Origin: Glandiceps talaboti
Taxonomy: Eukaryota; Hemichordata; Enteropneusta; Spengelidae
Reading direction: 5' to 3'
DNA: 64,000 nt
Assembly (NCBI RefSeq): GCF_964340395.1
Contig: NC_135550.1
Location: 20,731,676-20,795,675, forward strand
Shown: positions 56,901 to 64,000 of the stretch, piece by piece
Position numbering within the stretch: position 1 is the first letter of the stretch
How the letters are laid out: each line of letters starts with the position of its first letter
Made by a program: the position numbers and the translations under genes
The notes under the pieces: generated by a model
What the model was told of the DNA's origin: nothing
Databases searched by the model: none
What the model saw: only the letters and a program-made list of their open reading frames with translations

Positions 56901-59900
56901 TAAACCCTTCAGAATTAGACTGAAAAGTGATTTTATTATCAAAATGTAAAAACAATTGACCCCTTTCATATCCTATATTTAAGATTAAGTTAAGAGACCT
57001 AAATTCTTTGAAATTTTTTGTATGTGTTATCATTTTGAAACAAAAATTAATTATTCATAAATATGAGTTATTTTAATTAGTCTAGACTTCACTATATTTT
57101 GGCAACAAATCTACTAAAACTTTCAAATTATGAATTTAATCTTTGACATAACCAGCATAGATTCAATGTAAAACAATCAGAATCCTGGGTTACAGAGTTT
57201 TGGAGTGAATAATATGTATTATAGAATGCATGAGCCAGGTTCAACAAAAAATATGGAACATATACTGTGGTCTTTCTATGTCACGACAACACATGCCTAT
57301 GTCATTGGTTCTGATGTGTTTGAAAAATGAGTCAAAACACCCAAAATTGCCGTTGCTTTCCCCCAATTTTTTTTTAATACTGGCGATGGAATAATTACAT
57401 TGTTCCCCAATATTTTTCTCCATCCATTCAGCTGGAATATACTCATGACTCGTCTAGTGACTCGTAGTGACAAGGCCTCTTAGGTCAATCATATTTTCTT
57501 TGGCCAAACAGAGAAAAATATTGGGGAAATAATTTCTGTTTGTACTTGAGTTTATCACTAGTTTCTACAAGACCAGACAGAATGTGATGTGCATAAATAT
57601 ACAATGTCTTAATGATGATGCTCTGTTTACAGTCATCCTTGGCATGGTATTTGCTGCAGATCAATTTTATACTTTCCAGTCAAAAAATCTGCCCTCCTGT
57701 TTCAAAATCCACACTCCATGATATCATCAACGCTAATACCACTATTTTTCAAAGAACACAGCCTACTCTTTTCATACCATATCATAAACGTACAATTATA
57801 GAGTGGAATTCAATATTTTATCACTGAGTACAAAATATTTTATTGAGTACAAATATTATTCTCACCCTTTTTTCTTTGGTGTACTCTTTGGTGAACTTTC
57901 TAGACTGTCATAGAGAACACTGTAAATACCACTTTCATCAAATGGTGGCGACGGTGACCTGGATGTAGTAGATAAGTCACTTTTCCGTGCAGCACGTTTC
58001 CTGGCAGCACTGTTCCTCAAACTCTGTAGCGAGTTCTGCATTGCCTACAAATACATAACATAATGTTTCCGATATGAAATTACACCCTAAATACGAATCC
58101 CTTCGTTACATGTTGGTTGAAGAAAGCAATGTCTCCGGGCCTGATGATGGAAATTTAAACATTCAAATACTGAAATAACGGCTTTGAAGATTTATGACTT
58201 TTTAGATAGTCATCCTTTGAAAATGTAGATTTGATGTTTTGAAAAATATATAACTTTCCTTTTAAAATGAGACACTCATAAATTACTGGAGGGAGGTACT
58301 TAGAAATCATTGAAGGACTCAGTGCTCCTGATGTCTTGTACAGAGAGAAAATTGTAAAATTTTAACACAACCGTAAAGATATCACAAGGGACACAAAAAT
58401 GTCATACCCGGTAGTATTCATTTTTTCCCTGTTAAAAATAACTTGTAGAGTTATATTATACTTAAAAGAAATCTAAAACATCTAATATGCCATTAATACT
58501 ACAAAATTAATGAACATTAAACATTTTGCCCACAAGCTGTAGTACTAGTAGTTCCTCTTCAGAGCCATTAGTGTTATTTATACAATATGCTTAGGGACAA
58601 TCGTACAATGTCGCACAAGCTCAACAAATGAACATCGTTCGTTTAGGTCAAAACCCCTCCCCACTCCCCCTAAACGACTGTTCACAAGTGTGACATCAAG
58701 TGTTTATACATGATGTAAACTATGACGAAAATTGTAGCTAGTGGTTACACCACATTGACTGTAAACACATTAAAATACTACCAGAAACCCAGCACCATAT
58801 CTCACATTAGAAGTGAATTTTTATCAACTTATCAACATCTAAGTAGTAAATACAAAAGCTGTTATCATTGAAGGAGTGAAAGTCTTTCATTGAGATTTGG
58901 TTAAAAGTTCGAAAATGAAGTTCAACAATCGCATTGACGCCAGACCCCATTCCCCCTAAATGAACAAAGTTTGCTTATTGAGCTTGTGTGACATTGTGCG
59001 ATCATCCCTTACAGGTACAAACCTGAAAATATTCATTTTCTCAAAAATCAAAACTGATGATCTCATTGTTGGCTACAAGTTTTGAGCTGATTTACTACAT
59101 ACGTGGCTCGACATACAAATACAAAAATACTGATAAAATTTGTTCAAAGTTACAGCCATATGGCATTAACATCATACATAGCCTGTCTGCAGCTGTAAAC
59201 TGGAGTCCCTATTGTCATCATCATCAAAAGAAATATTTCACTTGCAATGACACAACCAAAAAGTGATAAGAAAAAAACTTACATCAAAATCATCATCATC
59301 ATCATCAAAGTCATCAAAGTCATCTTCCCTCTTGGCGCTTACAACATAGGCACTGTCAAGTTCATTGTCAAGATCTGATAATGGTTTAGGGCCCTTGTCA
59401 CTCAACATCAATGGAGGTACATGTTTTGTCTTTCTTGTGGCTGATCTGGCTAATGTAGGCTTCAGTGGTATTGGAGACTGGTTGACCTTATTTTTCTTTG
59501 GTGATTCCTCTGAGCCAGGCCACTCAGGAGGATATGATGTAGAGGGGGTAGTAGGCTCTGAAAGGACACAGAAATTTGTATGAGTGAATCTTGATATGTA
59601 TTGACAGGAACAAAATGGTTTTCATTTCTCTTTTAAAGCTATTCTTTCCATTCCATGTACACTATTTATGTGATCGCAGCTGACATGAAAACACACATAC
59701 ACAAGTCCACATGTGCATACTCGCATGTGAAAACACATGAACACGTGTGAACACAGATATACATTGCAACGACACATTAATCTGAAGACATATCCACCCA
59801 AACAGACCAACACTAATACACCTACACACCCACAAATGTATGCATGCATCTTCCTTCTTCCCCCACCCCTCACCTTCCCCAATGCACACACACATGCCCA

Positions 59901-62900
59901 TCCACACAACCATGCCCACACAAATCTTGAAACAATACCTGATAGTGGGTCTATTCTCTTCCTTGGTTTAGGAGAGGTATCTTTGGCTGGATCTGGCCAT
60001 GAACTTGCCAAACTTTTTCTCTGTGCCAGGAACTCTTCATCTTTGGCTGTACCAAATGATGGAAAGTATTTATCATCTCTATCTTTACTATCTTGTCTAC
60101 CATTACGTTTCTTGGTACTACCAGTTAAAATATCAGTTTCACCTGCACAGAAAAAAAAATAAAATTGACAATATAAAGTGAGAATAAAGATTTCAAACTA
60201 TTTGTAGCAGCTGCATCAGTAGTGTTAATATGAAATGGTAAGTAATGAATGACTGAAAATAAAAAATACAACATTGAGAATACATTATTTGTTAGGTCTT
60301 TGAATGTTAAATATGAAGCACTTAAACCATGACAAAGTTCAATACTTCATTGATTTCCACTTGTTTGCACGATTGGTTTCACACCACATGGACAGCTATA
60401 AACACAAACTGTCACACACATACACACACAGCAACGTTTGGGTAAGCTACAGTCAAAAGACAAGTACAAATGAAATGAAACACTCATTCAAAAGCAAAAC
60501 CTGGCTTCTACACTGTATTAATCTGACAACCAAATCTGAAAGCACTGCAGAAAAAAACATGACTTTACTTGTTTGTAAAATGTAAACAGCTCTGTCTTTC
60601 CATGAGGCCTCGGCTACATGAGGGGAGAAGCATGCAGGGAAGAGAAACAAAAAACATATCACAAAACTGATCATAGCAACCTGGTTTCACTGGTAACTGT
60701 TAGTTGATGCACACCTGCCAAAACACTTGATCGTGCCCACACACTAATTCATTAACAACAACAATCTCTACACAATGTAGGTGTGTCACATTGTATTTGT
60801 GCTATGAATCTTGACTTGTTGTCATGGCTATGTTAGATGCTATATGATCTAATTTAGCATTTATTTCCATCCATGTTCAGGTTTACAAAGGTTACATATG
60901 AAGTCAGGGATGATGATTATGTTTGTCTACTAAAATGACAGATAAGTTGGTCATAGTGAAATGGTGATTACATTTGGGACTTTCTTTTACAAAACTCACA
61001 CTTTATATGTGCCTAGAGGAGCAAATCTCTTCAATCTACATTTTAGTGATATTCAATAAAAATTGTACTGTATTGAAATATGACTTCTTTTAGTTTGGAA
61101 ACCCATGTTTCTGAATGTTTCATTTCTTTCCTACTGTACACAGGACAGTGAAGAAGCCAACTGGAAGTCCATGTATATGCATGCAAATAAGTAATGCACG
61201 AACTTTTTCCACTGAAATAAGCACAGCTGTACGGAATCCATTACTTCTCAGATACTACGTGACAAAATACATCCCATCCTTACAGCGACTAACATGAAAA
61301 TCTGAAGTAACGACTCTTTCATTAGCTTTGCCAACATCAAGCAGGAAAGGGACACATGTCAGTTTCCTTAGAACAATACAACATAGCTGTGCATAGCAAC
61401 CCTTCTTGATGGAAACTGAGCAATGAGTAAGTCAAGTATACCTTGTTTTTTTTTCTTCTTCTAACATCACACTATTCACAGACATGCTGACCTGATTCTC
61501 ATAAACAGATTGTGCAACAAAGCATCAACTGATTTCAAAACATCTTCACTTTTTAACACTTTTGCGACCACTTCAAATCAAGAACATTTTGTAATCTATT
61601 AATTCAATAACACAACCGACGACTGTAATGAAACACGACTGTGTCACTTAACAATATCTACGCATACTTCAAAAGGTCACGACCTATCCATCAATCAATG
61701 TTGCAAGTTGGACCACCTTTTCAAACTAACCAATTTGTGACAGACTTAATGACAACTTCAGCATTTTCAAATGTTAAGTTGTCCACTTATTTTTAGGATA
61801 TCAAACAGTCTGTGAGTAGACGATTTGACAACAGTTCTTCATTGCAATCATTATTTCAGTACAGTACAATTGGAAGCAAACACAGTGGGGGTTAGTTAGA
61901 AGGTGCAATCAATCTCAGATAGCCACACATGGCATTACAAAACTGCGAAAAACTCTTTACCAAAAACATCACTGATTGAGGTCCCATTGGTATGTTTCCA
62001 TGGTTTCCAGTCTTCTCAAAAAAGGGGGGAAAAGAAAATAAATGGATCAACAGAAAAGAATGTCTACAGGTGCAGATAGTTTGTGGTCTAAAAGAATCAA
62101 TTACTTTATGTTAGCCTTTTTGATATATTTTTTTTAAAATCAAGTTTTGATTTTTATCAAGCTCAATGTTGAGAAGATGTTTATGATGTGAATAGCCTTT
62201 ATTGTTTTATGAAATGTGTCAGGTAAGAGAAGTTCATCTTTGCAAAACAGTAACACTTTCACAGGTAGCGAGATGGTGTGCTTAGCTAGCTATAGGAAAG
62301 ATCTGAATGGACTTATGACTGAGATAGGAATTTCTGCACTATTTCCACACATATAACTGACTCAGCCCAAAAATGGTTATAGTGTCCACATCCAAAATGG
62401 ATTTTCCTCAACCACTTTGAGACTTCCTTGCATGGCTGATTTTTAATATTTTTTACACCAAATGGATTGATTCTGAGGCTGTTTACTTTTGTGAACCACT
62501 TTTCAAAACCACATTCATGCCCAATGTCCCATGGTTGTACATTTCAATAATTCTCCTTTTTTTGGACAGCTGAGCTGTAACAGAACTTTAGAATCCATAT
62601 CTCAGTCAACCCATGAAAATAGAAAGTAACTTGAAATCAGGTGCACAACTATTATTTTCACTTGATTTCTTTTAAGAAAGGTTTTGCTGCATATTTGTCT
62701 GTATAGTGAATTTCATAGACCCTCCTCGACATAACTATCACACTGCTGGAGAACAGTAAACTGTCTCCTACCTCTGTCAGCAACTGGAGCACTATGGCTA
62801 CCTGTCTGATCCTCACTCTGACCTCCGAAGGCTGTTGGATGTGAACCTAGCGATGCCCTGTCACGCTCTCTCTTCAATTTATTCAGGTGTATCTGTCGAT

Positions 62901-63633
62901 ATGATCCACTTCCTGTCAACCCACAAAATAAAGGTAAGAAATTATTCACTGTGGAAATATTTCCAGGAAGCAAATGAATTCAACATGTTTAAACACGAAA
63001 ATTGGACAACAGGATACAGTTATTAGTTATTTGTGAGGAAATATGGTCGAGTCACTGAACTTATGATAAATACCTGTAAATATTTTTTTACAAGAACTCC
63101 ATTCATGACATCACACCCTGAACTTTGCATTTATCATAACGGCTTACAAATCACAGGTTTGACACTAAAAAACCATTATTTTACAAATTTCGTTTTTCTT
63201 GATGTGGTGAATTCATTCAAATATGATGAATTTTTCACTTAAAACACCAGCACTACTGCTATCCCCATAATGTTTTATATTAGCCATGCAGAATTATAAA
63301 TCTGCTTGATTCCAATTTCATTGTTGGGTTCATGACAATCCTTGTACAAAGTAGAACTGACAGATCCAGCAATCTCACCTTGCCAATCCTTGGCACAGAT
63401 ACAGAGCACGCTGCATGTTTTTTGATGAGCACATAAAGTGACATGCTGACATAATAATAATTACACATTTACAGCAACATGATATACAACAACTAACCTG
63501 TATCTGGTGACTGATCCCTAGATCCACCTGATGCTTTGATGAGTCGATATGACTTACTATGATCACTGTTGTCATCCAAGTCACTCCATGTATTCCTAGC
63601 TTTTAATGGAGGTTTGTCTTCTACCAGTCGTTT
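44726..63633 (-). CDS. TOGARAM1: TOGARAM1 (crescerin), C-terminal 20 exons; 5' part outside window
   Basis: Twenty exons join with continuous phase into 1,174 codons plus stop, all with GT donors and AG acceptors. The first visible exon starts in phase 0 after a TCTACAG acceptor, so the N-terminal exons are at higher coordinates. In the visible part: a Ser/Lys/Pro-rich linker (residues 1 to about 510) with an acidic run ending DDFDDDDDDFD near 252; a Lys/Glu-rich probable coiled coil at about 512-575 (exon 9); a TOG domain at about 650-882 (TOG3), containing KAGESNGFIREDVDKSLVAM and SHRN-like heat-repeat turns; a Ser/Arg linker at 883-921; and a last TOG domain at about 935-1165 (TOG4). It ends near GGTGNLRTATANLANSLYA. 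Human TOGARAM1 has about 1,720 residues with four TOG domains and the same ending, so about 550 residues are missing on the right. The family binds tubulin through TOG arrays, acts in cilia with ARMC9, and is mutated in human ciliopathy (Joubert syndrome). TOGARAM2 is the alternative, but linker and C-terminus resemble TOGARAM1 more. Confidence 0.93.
45516..45537 (+). repeat. Poly(G) run of 22 in TOGARAM1 intron
   Basis: Uninterrupted G22 on the plus strand inside the last intron. The transcript of the minus-strand gene would carry C22. It may form a G-quadruplex in DNA. Confidence 0.9.
46039..46145. repeat. About 37-bp imperfect tandem repeat in intron
   Basis: Three units around ACATATCTGCTGGAGTTGAA and ATGATTTCAG start near 46039, 46077 and 46113, just upstream of exon s on the plus strand (inside the last intron). 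Confidence 0.6.
46185..46271 (-). CDS. TOGARAM1: TOGARAM1 exon s, TOG4
   Basis: 87 bp. Reads NSLLLQPFANLAQFGNARVK and PDMIEKLA. Acceptor TTCTTACAG, donor GTAAGT. Symmetric phase. Confidence 0.93.
46471..46687 (-). CDS. TOGARAM1: TOGARAM1 exon r, TOG4
   Basis: Phase 0 entry IFDDFTPRLSDSNSKVNLTA, then LREYLGAVINTVVPVLGTNL and SEVLDSLMEHM. SDSNSKVNL is a strong family block. Donor GTAAGT. Confidence 0.94.
47000..47201 (-). CDS. TOGARAM1: TOGARAM1 exon q, start of TOG4
   Basis: Acceptor TGTTTTGATAG. Reads DVNGLTPPGSTRKVRRSPRM, then EQVKELRAALSASDWRDRLR and NIVK. Phase 0 exit, donor GTAAGT. Confidence 0.92.
47470..47491 (+). repeat. C12-T10 homopyrimidine run in intron
   Basis: Twelve C followed by ten T inside the intron between exons p and q. 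Confidence 0.9.
47986..48104 (-). CDS. TOGARAM1: TOGARAM1 exon p, TOG3-TOG4 linker
   Basis: Reads GLGEMPSDTPSARARRSNAS followed by Ser/Gly/Arg repeats and EKTKSAS. GLGE-P-DTPSA is shared with vertebrate TOGARAM1. Donor GTGAGT. Confidence 0.92.
48190..48395. repeat. Intronic direct repeats with ACTCCCTAGCATGATCA motif
   Basis: Two diverged copies of about 85-100 bp (from AACAGGAACTT to CTCCCTAGCA-GATCA) followed by an extra 26-29 bp unit containing GACTCCCTAGCATGATCAGA, repeated twice in a row. They lie in the intron between exons o and p. Confidence 0.7.
48558..48684 (-). CDS. TOGARAM1: TOGARAM1 exon o, end of TOG3
   Basis: Reads YYGRKIMYQLMNHEDFEKLL, then SQKDLRPLKDIIERLRQD. The RYYGRK junction is conserved in the family. 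Phase 0 exit, donor GTAAGT. Confidence 0.93.
49068..49197. repeat. Tandem duplication of 65 bp in intron
   Basis: Copies 49068-49132 and 49133-49197 differ at only a few bases (GCAATCAC/GTAACCAC; GATCTG/GATATG). The second copy ends 26 bp from the donor of exon n. The high identity implies a recent event. Confidence 0.9.
49224..49382 (-). CDS. TOGARAM1: TOGARAM1 exon n, TOG3
   Basis: Reads HRNVAVRKTCAQFLVDIVSK and GRLLSGIKDITDKIV, ending DPNPET plus two bases of Arg. Acceptor TTCTTGCAG, donor GTAGGT. Confidence 0.93.
50506..50529 (+). repeat. Poly(G) run of 24 in TOGARAM1 intron
   Basis: Uninterrupted G24 on the plus strand in the intron between exons m and n. Length may be inaccurate in the assembly because such runs are hard to sequence. 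Confidence 0.9.
50972..51120 (-). CDS. TOGARAM1: TOGARAM1 exon m, TOG3
   Basis: Phase 0 entry DLDQLCKGLLQKAGESNGFI, then REDVDKSLVAMVSCVTPQRA and a run of glycines at the exit (GGA repeat next to the GTGAGT donor). The KAGES-N-FIREDVDK block is a strong family signature. Confidence 0.94.
52633..52825 (-). CDS. TOGARAM1: TOGARAM1 exon l, TOG3 heat repeats
   Basis: Reads EVKIDGLNYIKRLTVFHPDT, then AEMKNLRSSVSRLAICVVAE and FNQLKFSMDK. The paired helices with the K-NLRS-VSR block are typical of this TOG domain. Phase 0 exit, donor GTAAGA. Confidence 0.93.
53151..53312 (-). CDS. TOGARAM1: TOGARAM1 exon k, start of TOG3
   Basis: The open frame extends left-to-right to 53392, but only the acceptor TTACATCCAG at 53313-53322 keeps phase with the preceding exon (joined Ser codon TC|G). 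Reads PSSVSDSSPTKANTSLNRSQ and FGNPDAALRDALRFLQNEDW. The ATG in the upstream part is therefore judged intronic. Confidence 0.82.
53656..53761 (-). CDS. TOGARAM1: TOGARAM1 exon j
   Basis: Only one frame is open: LTVSGSGSSNTPTKSKAVIG then KPPVATTPKKKITK and two bases of Ser. Acceptor CATTTCCAG, donor GTAAGT. Confidence 0.85.
54120..54345 (-). CDS. TOGARAM1: TOGARAM1 exon i, charged coiled coil
   Basis: Phase 0 entry ELSNISISKSTKDKMAKKQM, then about 60 residues of Lys/Glu/Gln with almost no helix breakers, ending IEPITDDIRFD. It likely forms a single long helix or coiled coil between the linker and TOG3. Confidence 0.9.
54570..54748 (-). CDS. TOGARAM1: TOGARAM1 exon h
   Basis: Acceptor CTTCTCTAG. 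Reads MFGTSYAPPTHEYSSDKNKK and SPKGVYGVYGRGVKQN, ending in the acidic EENDSSDE. Donor GTAAGA. Confidence 0.88.
55222..55317 (-). CDS. TOGARAM1: TOGARAM1 exon g
   Basis: 96 bp. Reads NVVSPLTMASLSHPGAVDND and DFSEEVGVVGK. Symmetric phase, so a candidate for skipping. Donor GTAAAT. Confidence 0.88.
56082..56395 (-). CDS. TOGARAM1: TOGARAM1 exon f
   Basis: Longest exon in the visible part (314 bp). Acceptor TGCTTTTCAG. Reads KKASDSPFSNKPRVAR, NPFEFSPTGGVTFRDKIKSD and ends ARERRRQTK plus one base. Serine-rich linker. Confidence 0.9.
57866..58044 (-). CDS. TOGARAM1: TOGARAM1 exon e
   Basis: Phase 0 entry AMQNSLQSLRNSAARKRAAR, a conserved basic helix that resembles a segment of vertebrate TOGARAM1. 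It continues with SDLSTTSRSPSPPFDESGIY and ends KKKG. Donor GTGAGA. Confidence 0.9.
59283..59557 (-). CDS. TOGARAM1: TOGARAM1 exon d, with acidic run
   Basis: Starts PTTPSTSYPPEWPGS and ends AKREDDFDDFDDDDDDFD just before GTAAGT. The Asp run is encoded by a GAT repeat (TCATCATCATC on the plus strand), so its length may vary between individuals. Phase 0 exit. Confidence 0.88.
59939..60142 (-). CDS. TOGARAM1: TOGARAM1 exon c
   Basis: Acceptor TTTCTGTGCAG. Reads ETDILTGSTKKRNGRQD, includes DDKYFPSFGTAKDEEFLAQR, and ends KRIDPLS plus one base. Donor GTATTG is weaker than the others. 204 bp, symmetric phase. Confidence 0.86.
60143..62771. other. Large TOGARAM1 intron (2.6 kb)
   Basis: The largest intron seen in the gene. 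No further exon with consistent phase was found, but a short alternative exon cannot be excluded. Confidence 0.6.
62772..62912 (-). CDS. TOGARAM1: TOGARAM1 exon b
   Basis: Acceptor GGTTGACAG. Reads SGSYRQIHLNKLKRERDR and ends at PVADR with one base of Gly. 141 bp, so symmetric in phase and able to be skipped without a frameshift. Confidence 0.87.
63498..63633 (-). CDS. TOGARAM1: TOGARAM1 exon a (residues 1-45 of visible part)
   Basis: Phase 0 start KRLVEDKPPLKARNTWSDL; ends after DQSPDT with one base of a Gly codon. Donor is GTTAGT. It is a polar linker with no fold predicted by eye. Earlier exons are outside the window. Confidence 0.85.
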
Positions 63634-64000
63634 CTGTAGAGATATAACATAAGTACGGTTAGAGGCTACATATCATGACAGGTATCATACTCAATGCATT
63701 GACAGCTTTACACTATTGAATACAATCTAACGTTATTTCATCATTAAGTTTTACTGTTTATATGTAATTATACGCGTTGACAGTTGTATATACAGTAATT
63801 GTACACTCACGAGGATTTATTGAAATAAAATTCCAATATTTTCATAAACATACCATTAATTGTGATGGAGATTAATTCACTATTTTTTTCTCACAACTAA
63901 TAATGGTTATATTATTAGTTACCAAATACATACTGATATTATAATGCAAGACACCACACAGTCACATTACAAGGTCATGAACGTCCTACATTATTAGATT

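Noticed and set aside
59622-60011. Minus-strand frame of about 129 codons with Cys/Val/Gly-rich end
   Set aside because: Only its first part is exon c; the remainder reads through the donor into a CA-rich intron.

Overview
The window looks like nuclear DNA of an animal, most probably a marine invertebrate. It is AT-rich, has many micro- and minisatellites, and its two recognisable genes are metazoan families with spliceosomal GT-AG introns. No bacterial-type operons, tRNAs, rRNAs or CRISPR arrays were seen. I could not fix the phylum from sequence alone.

Layout. Positions 1-382 are the end of a 29-bp minisatellite array. Positions 4100-8000 form a repeat-dense block: long (CCAT)n, (CATA)n, (ATGT)n-(GCGT)n-(GT)n and (TA)n tracts, and two related mobile-element copies (about 4370-4840 and 7350-7866). 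Each copy is an inverted-repeat structure with a remnant of a GIY-YIG endonuclease between its arms. At the outer end of the arms is a hairpin motif whose order matches a hammerhead ribozyme core. This fits decayed Penelope-like retroelements. Positions 11564-12901 (minus) are the large last coding exon of a TMEM151-family membrane protein. Its short first exon was not found and should lie at higher coordinates. Positions 12902-44335 hold no gene I can name, only simple repeats, small duplications and two open frames of uncertain status (30762-31076 plus; 40768-41262 minus). From 44726 to the right edge, the minus strand carries the C-terminal two thirds of a TOGARAM1 (crescerin/FAM179B) orthologue. 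Twenty consecutive coding exons could be joined with every junction in phase, giving 1,174 codons and ending in the two C-terminal TOG domains. The N-terminal TOG1-TOG2 part lies beyond position 64000.

The two genes are unrelated in function as far as is known: TOGARAM1 is a ciliary microtubule regulator, and TMEM151 is a poorly understood multi-pass membrane protein. The most interesting material is the pair of Penelope-like snap-back elements with hammerhead-like ends, embedded in TA/CATA microsatellites. Exon limits were read by eye from splice consensus and phase continuity. Family assignments rest on remembered family sequences; no database search was run.
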